Below, one piece after another: positions 40,610 through 49,458 of a stretch of 64,000 bases of DNA. Numbering within the stretch: the stretch's first letter is position 1; every line of letters begins with the position of its first letter. The position numbers and the translations under genes were made by a program. Under the pieces are notes generated by a model. It was given only the letters and a program-made list of their open reading frames with translations. It had not been told where the DNA came from and searched no databases. The DNA comes from Thermoproteota archaeon (GTDB lineage Archaea > Korarchaeota > Korarchaeia > Korarchaeales > Korarchaeaceae). The stretch covers positions 1 through 64,000 of the forward strand of contig JAOZFH010000047.1 in the NCBI GenBank assembly GCA_027491415.1. The letters run 5' to 3'.

Positions 40610-41713
40610 ATGCCATACGAGAGTCCTCTACTGGAAGCGCATGAGCAATTGGGGGCTGATTTTACGTTATTTGCCGGGTGGAAAATGCCCCTGAGATACA
40701 CAAGCGCCATCAAGGAAACCCTCGCTGTTAGAAACTCCGCTGGGATTTTCGACGTCTCCCACATGGGACGACTGAGGATCAGAGGACCGGATGCGGCGAG
40801 GTTCCTGAACTACACCACGTCAAATCAGGTCGACGCGGAAGTCGGCAGGAGCAGGTATACCCTGACGCTCAACCCGCGGGGTGGGATCAAGGACGACGAC
40901 ATGACCTTCCGTCTGGGGCCTGAGGAGTACATCGTCGTGGTGAATGCAGCCAGTAGAGAAAAGATTGTCTCCTGGTTTGAGACGATAGCCTCAGAGCGGG
41001 AGTTTAATGTGAGCATAACCGATGAGACGTTTGAATCCGCGATGCTGGCGGTCCAAGGCCCGCTGGCCAGGGAGCGAGTTCACGAAGTGATTGGAAGGCC
41101 CGTCAAGATGAAGAAGTTCAGGAACGCGCTAATCCAGGCGTACGGGAACCAAGTGCTCATCAGCCGGACGGGATATACCGGCGAAGACGGGTACGAGGTG
41201 ATATTTTGGGACGCCTCAGCCGCATCTCGATTCCTGAGGGACCTCGTCGAGGCCGGGGTAACTCCCTGCGGCTTGGGCGCCAGGGACATACTCAGGCTTG
41301 AGGCCGGCCTCCCACTCTACGGAACCGATATGACCGAGGACACCACGCCCGTGGAGGCAGACCTAATGTTCGCGGTGAGCATGGAGAAGGGAGAGTTCAT
41401 CGGGAAGCAGGCTGTGGATGAGATCCTTCAGACGGGACCCGCGGAAAGGAGAGTTGGACTGAAGAGCTCCTCGCGAAGGGCGCCGAGGCATGGAGACAGT
41501 CTCGTCAAAGACGGTGAGGTCGTGGGCCGGGTCACGAGCGGCGTGTACAGCCCCACCGTGGGAGTCGGCGTGGCAATGGGATACGTGAGATCGGATCTAG
41601 CGAGCCCCGGCGTTGATCTATTGGCGGAGGGCGTTGGAAAAATAGAGGTGCAGGTTGTGGACATGCCTTTCTACGACACGACGAGATATGGGTGGAGGAG
41701 GAAAAGAGAGTAG
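40610..41713 (+). CDS. gcvT: Aminomethyltransferase, glycine cleavage T protein
   Basis: Transfers the methylene of the aminomethyl-lipoyl group to a pterin/folate with release of ammonia. Seen: ESPLLEAHEQLGADFTLFAGWKMPLRY start, DVSHMGRLRI, SRTGYTGEDGYEV and the C-terminal VTSGVYSPTVGVGVAMGYV barrel. 367 residues. No gcvH, gcvP or lipoate genes are present in the window. Leaderless promoter shared with the 2-hydroxyacid oxidase. Convergent with the ribosomal S17 gene, six bases apart. Confidence 0.95.
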   Translation: MPYESPLLEAHEQLGADFTLFAGWKMPLRYTSAIKETLAVRNSAGIFDVSHMGRLRIRGPDAARFLNYTTSNQVDAEVGRSRYTLTLNPRGGIKDDDMTFRLGPEEYIVVVNAASREKIVSWFETIASEREFNVSITDETFESAMLAVQGPLARERVHEVIGRPVKMKKFRNALIQAYGNQVLISRTGYTGEDGYEVIFWDASAASRFLRDLVEAGVTPCGLGARDILRLEAGLPLYGTDMTEDTTPVEADLMFAVSMEKGEFIGKQAVDEILQTGPAERRVGLKSSSRRAPRHGDSLVKDGEVVGRVTSGVYSPTVGVGVAMGYVRSDLASPGVDLLAEGVGKIEVQVVDMPFYDTTRYGWRRKRE

Positions 41714-41719
41714 GAGGGG

Positions 41720-42079
41720 CTACTCTTCCCTCTCCCCGCCCCTGACTACACCCAGTACCACATGGCTCACAGTCTTGGCCAGTCTCCTCGTCTCAGCGAT
41801 CTTTACGACATCCCCCTCCTTGACATCGATGCACGGTGGCAGGTGCGCGTGGATCTTGCTCCTCCTTCTCTCGTACCTCTTGAACTTCGGCACGTAATGG
41901 AGGTAGCTTATTTGAACAGTGACCGTCCGAGTCATCTTCGTCGAAACGACCTCTCCGACTAGGGTCTTTCCCCTGACTGATATCGTGCCGTGCCAGGGGC
42001 ACTTGTCGTCGTCGCACTCCCTTTCGGGCGGTATCACATCTGAGACCAGATAGTCAGGAAGGGACCTAACCCTGCTCAT
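41720..42079 (-). CDS. rpsQ: Ribosomal protein uS17
   Basis: Small-subunit protein binding 16S rRNA helices 7 and 11. Archaeal N-terminal extension (about 28 residues) with CPWHGTISVRGK, then the OB core MTRTVTVQISYLHYVPKFKRYERRR. 119 residues. ATG overlaps the rpp29 stop as ATGA. It is the last gene of this block; in most archaea L14 follows immediately, but here L14 is 19 kb away at 60945. Confidence 0.96.
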   Translation of the reverse strand: MSRVRSLPDYLVSDVIPPERECDDDKCPWHGTISVRGKTLVGEVVSTKMTRTVTVQISYLHYVPKFKRYERRRSKIHAHLPPCIDVKEGDVVKIAETRRLAKTVSHVVLGVVRGGEREE

Positions 42080-42384
42080 ATCCTCTTCACCCTCTCCTCC
42101 GGTCTTCCTACAATCTTATCGCCAAGAACCCTGACGCGCCTGCCGGATGGCAGGGTAAACAAAAACACTCTGTGAGACTTAGGTATCAGGCGGCGTCCTC
42201 TGCGGGTCTCCAGCACGAGTAGGTGGTGGGTTTCATCTACCACGACTCCCGAGAGCCCGACCTGATCCGGATCCGGGGAGGACTCCACCTCAACTTTTAG
42301 CCCAATCAGCTCGTGGTATATCAGGTCAGATGGCTTCCTCGGAATTTTGACACGACGATAGAACTCCTCAAAGGCGTTTATCAA
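42076..42384 (-). CDS. rnp1: Ribonuclease P protein component 1 (Rpp29/POP4)
   Basis: Protein subunit of archaeal RNase P, which matures tRNA 5' ends. HELIGLKVEVESSPDPDQVGLSGVVVDETHHLL is the Sm-like barrel start, followed by KSHRVFLFTLPSGRRVRVLGDKIVGRPEER. 102 residues. Usual archaeal place between L29 and S17. TTG start overlaps the L29 stop as TTGA. Confidence 0.94.
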   Translation of the reverse strand: MINAFEEFYRRVKIPRKPSDLIYHELIGLKVEVESSPDPDQVGLSGVVVDETHHLLVLETRRGRRLIPKSHRVFLFTLPSGRRVRVLGDKIVGRPEERVKRI

Positions 42385-42593
42385 GCCATGAACCCCCTCT
42401 CTCGCATTACGGTGAGCACTCGGGCGATCTGCCTGCGCACCAGCTTGAACTTGTGCACCTGCTCAGGAGGCGCGCCTGCGGCCAGCTTGGCCTGCAGATC
42501 GAAGTACTCCCGCCGCAGTTCACTGAGCCTATTCCTCAGCTCCTTCTCCGACAGCGTCCTCAGCTCCTCCAGAGTCTCGTTCCTCAACGGCAG
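42381..42593 (-). CDS. rpmC: Ribosomal protein uL29, possible CTG start
   Basis: Two-helix large-subunit protein near the exit tunnel: LRTLSEKELRNRLSELRREYFDLQAKLA and VRRQIARVLTVMRERG. Start candidates are GTG 42599, which touches the Shine-Dalgarno, and CTG 42593, six bases after GGTGA; the latter fits the spacing seen throughout the window and gives 70 residues. The first 65 bases overlap the coding end of S3 in another frame. Confidence 0.93.
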   Translation of the reverse strand: MPLRNETLEELRTLSEKELRNRLSELRREYFDLQAKLAAGAPPEQVHKFKLVRRQIARVLTVMRERGFMA

Positions 42594-43377
42594 ATTCACT
42601 CACCCCCTCAACCACACTCTCTTCGGCTTCGAGAGACCCTTCTTCGGCCTCCTCACCCGGGGTGTCGGAAGTCCCTTCCAGGAGTTCGGGCGGGATCTCC
42701 TCGCCCTCCCCGCCCTCGCCAGGTGCCTCACCTGAGAACTCCGCGAGGACTTCCTCCACCCTCTCAGGAATCACGATTATCTGATCTGGCATTGTGGACT
42801 CGTCAACCGGCTTGACAATTCTGACGCGGATCCCCAGCATGCCTTGAGGGAGCATAACGTGCCTGACCGCGTAATCCACGTAGCTCGTCGGCTCCTCACC
42901 GCAGCGGTAGATGACGCCCGCCCTAAATCTCTCCTCTCGGGCCCTCTGGCCGGTGAACTTCCCGGCTATCCTTATCTCAACGCCCTTGGCTCCCGAGGCC
43001 ATCACCCTTCGGAGGGCGGCGAAGGCAGCCCTCTTGTGCCGCTCTCCCCTCATTATTCTCCTTGCAATGTAGTTCGCGACTATGCTGGCACTTAGGAAGG
43101 GCTGCTCAACCTTCTCCACCCTCAAGTACGGGTTCTGGAACCCAAACTCTCTCTTGAGGATCTCAGTGAGCCTCTTGGCTATCCTGCCGCCCCTCCCGAT
43201 GACAAGCCCCGGCCTCTCCACGTAAAGCGTCACCACATCCCTGACCGGCGTCGTGACCACCTTGGCTCCGTGGAACCCCGCCCTATCGAGTTCTCCCTGA
43301 AGGAACTCGTAGACTCTGGCCTTGATCAGGCCCTCTTCAATTATCTTCTTGTAAGTTGGGCTTGCCTTGGCGCTCAA
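42529..43377 (-). CDS. rpsC: Ribosomal protein uS3 with long acidic C-terminal tail
   Basis: mRNA-entry protein of the small subunit. KH domain with PGLVIGRGGRIAKRL, then the S3 C-terminal domain (GVEIRIAGKFTGQRARE, GMLGIRVRIVKP, DQIIVIPERVEE) ending near residue 213. About 70 further residues are almost entirely Glu/Gly/Ser/Ala, and the last 22 or so are encoded over the start of L29. 282 residues against about 205-230 in many archaea. TTG start with GGTGA seven bases upstream. Confidence 0.94.
   Translation of the reverse strand: MSAKASPTYKKIIEEGLIKARVYEFLQGELDRAGFHGAKVVTTPVRDVVTLYVERPGLVIGRGGRIAKRLTEILKREFGFQNPYLRVEKVEQPFLSASIVANYIARRIMRGERHKRAAFAALRRVMASGAKGVEIRIAGKFTGQRAREERFRAGVIYRCGEEPTSYVDYAVRHVMLPQGMLGIRVRIVKPVDESTMPDQIIVIPERVEEVLAEFSGEAPGEGGEGEEIPPELLEGTSDTPGEEAEEGSLEAEESVVEGVSESAVEERDSGGAEDAVGEGAEE
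42600..42604 (-). promoter_or_regulatory. Shine-Dalgarno of rpl29 inside S3
   Basis: GGTGA on the minus strand, six bases before CTG 42593 and directly abutting GTG 42599. Lies within the coding sequence of S3. Confidence 0.55.
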
Positions 43378-43384
43378 GCCACGA

Positions 43385-43849
43385 TCACCCCCGCTCCTCC
43401 AGGACCACCTCTACGTGGACCAGCTGCTCTACCTTGGGAGTGGCCCTCCCGAAGGCCCTCGGGAAGAACCTCCTTAGCTTCGGTCCCTGCTGGGCTGCTA
43501 TGTGCCTAATGAACAGCCTCTCCGTGTCGAGCCCCTTCTGCTCGGCGTTGGCCTCAGCGCTCTTGAGAAGCTTCATCACCAGCTTGGCGGCCTTCACCGG
43601 ATACCTGCCAGCCTTCCAGCCCTGGAGCTGCCGCCGGTGGCCCACGCCCTTCTTGTACCTCTTGAAGGGAACGGGCCTCCTGAGGGAGATCACGTCCTCT
43701 AGTATCCTGCGAGCGTCTTCGAGAGATTTACCCCTGAGCTCACGAACGAGCTCAACCATCTCCTTGAAAGAGACTCTGAGGTCCCTGGCAGAGGCCTTCA
43801 CTTGGTTTTCAGCGAGTTCCTCCGCGTAAGAGTATCCAAAGTTCGGCAC
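43385..43849 (-). CDS. rplV: Ribosomal protein uL22
   Basis: Large-subunit exit-tunnel protein. ASARDLRVSFKEMVELVRELRG start, KGVGHRRQLQGWKAGRYPVKAA and the C-terminal beta hairpin (PKLRRFFPRAFGRATP) are clear. 154 residues. First gene of its transcript: S19, L2, L23, L4 and L3, which precede L22 in most archaea, are absent here. GTG start, GGTGG seven bases before, TATA box at 43893. Confidence 0.96.
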   Translation of the reverse strand: MPNFGYSYAEELAENQVKASARDLRVSFKEMVELVRELRGKSLEDARRILEDVISLRRPVPFKRYKKGVGHRRQLQGWKAGRYPVKAAKLVMKLLKSAEANAEQKGLDTERLFIRHIAAQQGPKLRRFFPRAFGRATPKVEQLVHVEVVLEERG

Positions 43850-43892
43850 TGAGCCACCACCTCTAGCTTTCGCCCAGACCGAGTTGGTGAGG

Positions 43893-43902
43893 TTATTTAA
43901 AC
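43893..43902 (-). promoter_or_regulatory. TATA box of the L22-S3-L29-Rpp29-S17 operon
   Basis: GTTTAAATAA on the minus strand; transcription predicted to start near 43872, leader about 23 bases. The surrounding GAACCATG-TTTAAATAACC is nearly repeated at 44983-45002. Confidence 0.6.
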
Positions 43903-43917
43903 ATGGTTCGGAGAGTC

Positions 43918-44943
43918 CTACTGAGGTCTTCTCTTCTCCCTCTTCAACAGCGCGTACACCAGGACGACCGCCCCGGCTAGGGGAGGGACGAGCGGGAGTA
44001 TCACGGCGCCGGCGCCTGTTAAACCAGTTCCACTGATCTTCAGCTTACCGAGATCTACTCTAATTCCCTCTGGATCGTCGACGGCGCTGAGTTCCCAAAC
44101 GACCAAGTTCGTGTCCAGCTTAAAGGGGTTTGGATCGGCGCTGACTATAGATTGGTCGGGAACTTCCTCCCTGAAAATCAGGGTGTAGGCTGCTCCCTTC
44201 GGGAGAGCCGTTGTGATGGGGTCCAAGTACACCGAGGTGACGTCTCCCTCCCTCTTGAGGGGGTAGGGCGATTCGAAAGACACCGTCTTCCCGCTGATCT
44301 CGTAGGCCAGGTCTCCAACCCAGTCAGGCTTCACTGGGGGTTGGGGAGACTGTAGAACGAAGTGGATCCTGTACTCCTCCAAAAATGGCGTCTCGCTCCT
44401 CACCGGGGCCTCTACCGTGAATCCCCTGCCGGTCAGGTTCTTGCCCGTCACGGGGTTCGTGAAGTTGACTATTAGGTCGGTTCTCACGGTGGGCCTTGGG
44501 ATCATGAGAAAGCCCTCCCCGAACAGCGTCTTCATCAGCTCCTGGAGCGCGAGGTACGGAGACCCCATGGACTGAAGAGAGTTCCATAGCCTGATCGCCA
44601 AGTCCGGGTTGGCACCCTCGGGTAGGTTCGGAGTTATGTAGAGTCGATAGGTCCCCGCGAGCGCGTCTCCTGACCTCTTCAGCTCAACGTACCCCTCATA
44701 CCTTATGCCCATCGCCAGAGGGATCCCTCTCCTGGTGTAGTAGCTGAATTCTATCGTCGAGAAGGGTCTGTGAATGTACCCCGAGAAGTTAGCGCTGAAG
44801 TCCGGGTTGAGCGTGATCGTCACGACGGACTCGTCTGGGAACGGGGTTTCCATCCCCACCGGCGGAATTGAGTTGGCAATGGGAGCCGATACCATCATCA
44901 GGGATGCCAGTGACGTGACCACGATCTTAATGAGTCTGTTCAT
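43918..44943 (-). CDS. Secreted or surface-anchored protein, function unknown
   Basis: Signal peptide (about 1-25, VVTSLASLMMVSAPIANS), an extracytoplasmic beta-rich body of about 285 residues, and a C-terminal transmembrane helix (about 312-333, GAVILPLVPPLAGAVVLVYALL) followed by a basic stop-transfer tail. 341 residues. I recognise no domain. Shine-Dalgarno GGAGGT eight bases before the ATG. Its promoter nearly repeats that of the ribosomal operon just downstream, suggesting strong constitutive expression. Confidence 0.65.
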   Translation of the reverse strand: MNRLIKIVVTSLASLMMVSAPIANSIPPVGMETPFPDESVVTITLNPDFSANFSGYIHRPFSTIEFSYYTRRGIPLAMGIRYEGYVELKRSGDALAGTYRLYITPNLPEGANPDLAIRLWNSLQSMGSPYLALQELMKTLFGEGFLMIPRPTVRTDLIVNFTNPVTGKNLTGRGFTVEAPVRSETPFLEEYRIHFVLQSPQPPVKPDWVGDLAYEISGKTVSFESPYPLKREGDVTSVYLDPITTALPKGAAYTLIFREEVPDQSIVSADPNPFKLDTNLVVWELSAVDDPEGIRVDLGKLKISGTGLTGAGAVILPLVPPLAGAVVLVYALLKREKRRPQ

Positions 44944-44984
44944 TCTCCTTGACCTCCTTCAGGATCGGGGCTCCCGACGGCAGG

Positions 44985-44994
44985 TTATTTAAAT
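44985..44994 (-). promoter_or_regulatory. TATA box of the secreted-protein gene
   Basis: ATTTAAATAA on the minus strand, about 47 bases before ATG 44943, giving a leader of about 21 bases with a Shine-Dalgarno. It lies too close to ATG 44996 to serve PolB1 if that codon is its start. Confidence 0.6.
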
Positions 44995-44995
44995 C

Positions 44996-47548
44996 ATGGT
45001 TCTCCTTGTGGCGTCGGAGATTTCGCGTAGAGAGGCGTCTCAATTGGTGCCCGCCGCCGGGAGAGTGGGCTACCTCCTCTCAGTATACTATGAGGGGTCT
45101 GAGAGGAGGGCCGTCGCCAAGTTGTATGACCCGGAGAGCGGAGAGATCTTTCACGTCCCGGACTGGACGGGTCACAGGCCCTACCTCCTCACCGACGCGA
45201 GCCCAGAGAAGATCCAGGAGCTGGCTGGAAGGTTAGCCGCCAGGATTGCAGGGTACACTCCCACAGAGAAGTGGGACGTAGTCAGGCTCAAGATGGCTCA
45301 GCTGACTAGGGTGGAGACGAAGGACCCGCTGGCGGTCGGGGGCGAGAGAGGGGGTGGGCTGAGAGACCTCCTTGAGAAGGCCGGTCATCAGGTGTGGGAG
45401 GCTCGGATAAAGTACTATGAGAGTTACATCTACGACGTCGGGCTGATCCCCGGCCTACCTTACAAGGTTAGAGAGGATGGAGGGCTTGAGCCACTGGTCC
45501 CCGAGGACGTTCAAGTTCCACGCATCACTCACACCCTTTCAGATGAGGCAAGCCGGCGCCTCGTGGAGGATCTCGCGAGGATATTGGAGATCAGGGCTCC
45601 AAAGATGCGAAGCGTGGCCTTGGACATAGAGGTGGCCGCCGCCGAGAATCAGATCCCCTCCGCAAAAGAAGTGAAACATCCGATCATAGCCGCGGCCCTA
45701 GCCGGAGACGACGAGAACGAGGTGCATCTGCTGAGAAGGGGGACATCCGAAGTCCCAGCAGAGATCGACGGCGCCAGTGTAGTGGTGCACGAGAGCGAGG
45801 CCGAGCTGATCAGAACCATCTTGGACAAGATCTCAAGGTATCCAGTCGTGTTCACCTTCAACGGCGACGGGTTCGACATGCCTTACCTCGCTAGGAGGGC
45901 ACAGGAGCTGGGGGTGAGCCCAAAGCCAATAAGGCTCGAGCGGGATCGGGCCCTCTTGGACACCGGCGTCCACATAGACCTCTATCAGCTGTACAGCAAC
46001 AGGTCCGTGCAGGTCTACATCTTTGGGGGGAAGTACCTCGGGACCACCCTCGACGAGATAGCCCAGGCGATAGTTGGCGTGGGGAAGCTGGAGGTCGGCA
46101 GGGACTTCACCTCAATCGAGACCGCGAGACTGGCCAGCTACTGTTACAGAGACGCTAAGATCACCCACATGCTGGGAAACGTCCTGGACGGGAGGCTCAT
46201 CGACCTGCTCATGCTGTTCGCCCGTCTGAGCAAGCTCCCGCTGGAGGACGTGTCGAGGCTGGGCATCTCCCAGTGGATCAAGAACATGATCTACTTCGAG
46301 TACAGGAAGAGAGACTGGCTGATCCCCAACAAGGAGGAGATCATCCTCGTCAGGGGTGCGGAGACCTATAGCCGCGCACTGATCAAGGGAAAGAAGTACA
46401 TGGGGGCGATAGTGCTTGAGCCGGTCCCGGGCGTGCACTTCGACGTTCACGTCATGGACTTCGCGAGCCTGTACCCCAGCATAATTGCCCGGTGGGGGGT
46501 GAGCTTTGAGACCGTGAACTGCCCGCACACGGAGTGCCGTTCCAACAGGCCTGTTGAAGGGCTCCCACACTGGATATGCACCCACGATGAGGTCGGCCTC
46601 ATCCCCAAGCTAATCGGGATACTCAGGGACCTCAGGGTGGGGTGGTACAAGAGGCTAGCCAAGGACAGGAGCCTGCCGGAGGAGCAGAGGCGCTGGTATG
46701 ACGTGGTCCAGAGTGGGCTCAAGGTTCTCCTCAACGCATCTTATGGGGTCTTCGGATATGAGAACTTCCCGCTGTACTCCCCTCCGGCGGCCGAGATGAT
46801 AACCGCCCTCGCGAGGAAGGCCATGACGACCGCGCTGAGGATTGCTCGAGAACTCGGGTTGAACGTGGTGTACGGCGACACGGACTCATTGTTCATCAAG
46901 GGAGCCTCGGAGGGTGACCTGATGGCACTGGAGAGGCGGGTTGAGGAGGAGCTGGGGATCGACATAGAGCTGGAGAAGCACTACAGATACGTGATCCTCT
47001 CGAGGCTAAAGAAGAACTACTTGGGCGTGAGAGACGACGGCACCGTTGACATCAAGGGCCTGCTTGGGAAGAAGCGTAACGTCCCGGATCTTATCAGGCG
47101 GGCCTTCGCCGAGGTGATCGACATACTCAGGTCGGTTCATGACCCGGCCGACTTTGAAGGCGCCAGGAGGGAGATCAAGGAGAAGATCAGAGAGTACGTG
47201 AACCGACTCAGGAACAGGGAGTTCAGCCTCGAGGAGGTCTCGTTCAGGATGGTACTGACCAAGCCTCTAAAGTCCTACGTGAAGACGACCCCTCAACACG
47301 TAAAGGCGGCCAAGATGCTCGAGGCTAGAGGCACCCGGGTTTACCCAGGGACCGTGATTGAGTTCGTGAAGACAACGGGTCGCCAGGGCGTGAAGCCGGT
47401 TTCTCTGGCCAAGAAGGAGGAGGTGGACATCCAGAAGTACATGGAGATCATGAAGACCACTTTCGAGCAGATACTCGACGTGCTGGGCATCGACTTCGAC
47501 GAGGTAGCCGGAGGCGTCTCTGAGGAGGGGCTGGCGGCCTACTTCTGA
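44996..47548 (+). CDS. Family-B DNA polymerase, crenarchaeal PolB1 type
   Basis: Replicative polymerase homologous along its length to Sulfolobus Dpo1. Exonuclease intact: Exo I ALDIEVAA (Asp210, Glu212), Exo II FTFNGDGFD, Exo III YCYRDA. Polymerase intact: motif A DFASLYPSI (Asp488), motif B KVLLNASYGVFG, motif C YGDTDSLF (Asp628, Asp630). C-terminal KPLKSYVKTTPQHVKAA and KPVSLAKKEEVD fit. 850 residues. Start uncertain: ATG 44996 abuts a TATA box, so TTG 45044 (GAGAGG eight bases before) is possible; the first 16 residues show little conservation. The stop overlaps gatE by ten bases. Confidence 0.94.
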   Translation: MVLLVASEISRREASQLVPAAGRVGYLLSVYYEGSERRAVAKLYDPESGEIFHVPDWTGHRPYLLTDASPEKIQELAGRLAARIAGYTPTEKWDVVRLKMAQLTRVETKDPLAVGGERGGGLRDLLEKAGHQVWEARIKYYESYIYDVGLIPGLPYKVREDGGLEPLVPEDVQVPRITHTLSDEASRRLVEDLARILEIRAPKMRSVALDIEVAAAENQIPSAKEVKHPIIAAALAGDDENEVHLLRRGTSEVPAEIDGASVVVHESEAELIRTILDKISRYPVVFTFNGDGFDMPYLARRAQELGVSPKPIRLERDRALLDTGVHIDLYQLYSNRSVQVYIFGGKYLGTTLDEIAQAIVGVGKLEVGRDFTSIETARLASYCYRDAKITHMLGNVLDGRLIDLLMLFARLSKLPLEDVSRLGISQWIKNMIYFEYRKRDWLIPNKEEIILVRGAETYSRALIKGKKYMGAIVLEPVPGVHFDVHVMDFASLYPSIIARWGVSFETVNCPHTECRSNRPVEGLPHWICTHDEVGLIPKLIGILRDLRVGWYKRLAKDRSLPEEQRRWYDVVQSGLKVLLNASYGVFGYENFPLYSPPAAEMITALARKAMTTALRIARELGLNVVYGDTDSLFIKGASEGDLMALERRVEEELGIDIELEKHYRYVILSRLKKNYLGVRDDGTVDIKGLLGKKRNVPDLIRRAFAEVIDILRSVHDPADFEGARREIKEKIREYVNRLRNREFSLEEVSFRMVLTKPLKSYVKTTPQHVKAAKMLEARGTRVYPGTVIEFVKTTGRQGVKPVSLAKKEEVDIQKYMEIMKTTFEQILDVLGIDFDEVAGGVSEEGLAAYF

Positions 47549-49458
47549 CTGCCCATCATCTCCTCCATGGCAGCCCTTAGCTTCCTGCTGACCACGGAAC
47601 CGTCTACTCTGCCGCGGACGACAGACATCACCCTGCCCATGAGCCTGCCGAACGCCCGCATCCCGACCCTCTGTACTACCTCACGCTCCTCGTACAGCAC
47701 CCTCCTGATTATCTCGTCAAGCTCCTCTTCGCTCATAGTGAGGCTCGCGGCCAGGTCAGAGGGGTCTAATTCGGGGTTCTCTGCGAGCTTCCTGAACACA
47801 TTGGGGATGGCCTCCTTGGCTAGGCGACCCTCCGCCACCAGCCTGAGAGTGGTCTCCAGCGCCGAGTCAGGGATCCTGTGCACAGCAACCCCCTCCCCAG
47901 CCAGCCCTCGCAGCGTCGACGTGAGAGTAGATGCTATGAACCGGGGGGACAGGCCTGAGATCTCTGAGGCGACCCTCTCAAACTGCGCAATGCGCCCATC
48001 GTCCAGCAACATGTTGGCCAGGTCCTCGGTGAGGCCGTAGTGGGTCACGAGCCTTGAGATAACCCTGTCCGGCATCTCTGGGAGACCTCTGGCAAGTATC
48101 TTCCTCACGAGAGGGCCAGTCACCACAGGTAGCACGTCCGTTTCAGGGTACATCCTGGCGGAGCCCGGGAGAGGTCTCATGAATGCCGTGTTTCCGTCCG
48201 GTAGGGCTCTTCTGGTCTCCTCAGGTACTCCGAGCGCGGCCTGCATCACCCTCCTCCTGACCGCGTCCAGCGCCAGCTTGGCCTTTTCGCCGGAGGCGAG
48301 CACCAGCACGAACGCGTCGGACCTGTCAAGTCCGGCCTCCCTGTAGAGGTAGGACAGCTCTTGCTCCGTGATCCCGTATCCCGGCAGCTCGTCTGAGTGC
48401 AGGATTCCGGCGACGCCCCCGAAGACCTTGGCATAGTCCGAGAGTTCCGTACCGAACCTCCTGTTTGGCTGAACCTCCCTCCCGAGCAGGCCGCCCATTC
48501 CAGGCAGCTTGAGGAGCAGGGCCTTGGATCCCCTGGACAGGGACCGGCGCACTAGCTTAGACTTCGATCCACTCAGATGCTCGGTCACGTCCAACGTCTC
48601 GGCCGATTCGAACGAGGAGGGGGACAGCCCCCTGGACCTCATCTCGTCACGGATTCTGAGCAGGTTCACCTGCCTGAGGGCTTCTCTCCTGACGACCTCG
48701 CTTATCAGATCGAGCTCCTGAACCCCCTTGATCTCCTGCCTGGCGCCCCCCTCCACGCTCACGTTGAGATCCTGCCTTATGCTCCCAATCCCCCTCTGGA
48801 CCCTGCCCGTGGCTCTCAGTATGCGGCCAAGCTTCAGCGCGGCCTCCCTCGCCTGGTCCGGGGACCTGATGTCGGCCCCAGTGGCCAGCTCTATCAGGGG
48901 AATGCCGAGCCTGTCCAGCCTGTATCGGGCCCCCTGTGGCGTGGTCTCCACGATATAGGCAGATTCCTCCTCCAAGCACAGGGTAGAGAGCCTGACATCC
49001 CCCTCCGAAGTCTCGATCGCGCTCTTCTCCCCACCGAGGGCCACCAGGGCCGTGCGCTGGAACCCCGTGGTGTTGCTCCCATCAACCACTATCTTCCTCA
49101 TGACATGGACCTCGTCCACGACATCCATGTTCAGCATCAGGGCGACCTCTATGGAGACCTCTAGGGCCTCCAAGTTTAGGGGGAGGGGCGGCGCCTCATC
49201 GAGCTCGACCTCGCAGGTGCTGTCGGAGTAGGCGCCGTACTCAAACACCCTGGCCCTGAGCGTCTCAAACCTGGCAGCCGGATCTATGGACCCCAGCTCG
49301 CTGTAGGAGACGCGGAGCCTCCTCCTGACCCAAAGGTGGGGTTCATCGTGCCTCATGAGGGGAGGGCAGTGACAGAACAGCTTCTCCCTCGTGGCCAGCC
49401 TCTGGTGAATCTCTATTCCGACCCTGAGCCCCAGCTCGCGGTAGTCGAGGTCAGCCAA
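47539..49458 (-). CDS. gatE: Glu-tRNA(Gln) amidotransferase subunit E
   Basis: With GatD converts Glu-tRNA(Gln) to Gln-tRNA(Gln), the archaeal route because GlnRS is lacking. DYRELGLRVGIEIHQRLAT start, KIVVDGSNTTGFQRT, GSIRQDLNVSVEGGARQEIKG, the AspRS-like insert, and a C-terminal YqeY/tail domain ending AMEEMMG. 639 residues from TTG 49458, placed six bases after GGAGGTG; GTG 49467 is part of the signal. Its start overlaps the gatD stop by eight bases. Confidence 0.95.
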   Translation of the reverse strand: MADLDYRELGLRVGIEIHQRLATREKLFCHCPPLMRHDEPHLWVRRRLRVSYSELGSIDPAARFETLRARVFEYGAYSDSTCEVELDEAPPLPLNLEALEVSIEVALMLNMDVVDEVHVMRKIVVDGSNTTGFQRTALVALGGEKSAIETSEGDVRLSTLCLEEESAYIVETTPQGARYRLDRLGIPLIELATGADIRSPDQAREAALKLGRILRATGRVQRGIGSIRQDLNVSVEGGARQEIKGVQELDLISEVVRREALRQVNLLRIRDEMRSRGLSPSSFESAETLDVTEHLSGSKSKLVRRSLSRGSKALLLKLPGMGGLLGREVQPNRRFGTELSDYAKVFGGVAGILHSDELPGYGITEQELSYLYREAGLDRSDAFVLVLASGEKAKLALDAVRRRVMQAALGVPEETRRALPDGNTAFMRPLPGSARMYPETDVLPVVTGPLVRKILARGLPEMPDRVISRLVTHYGLTEDLANMLLDDGRIAQFERVASEISGLSPRFIASTLTSTLRGLAGEGVAVHRIPDSALETTLRLVAEGRLAKEAIPNVFRKLAENPELDPSDLAASLTMSEEELDEIIRRVLYEEREVVQRVGMRAFGRLMGRVMSVVRGRVDGSVVSRKLRAAMEEMMGSQK

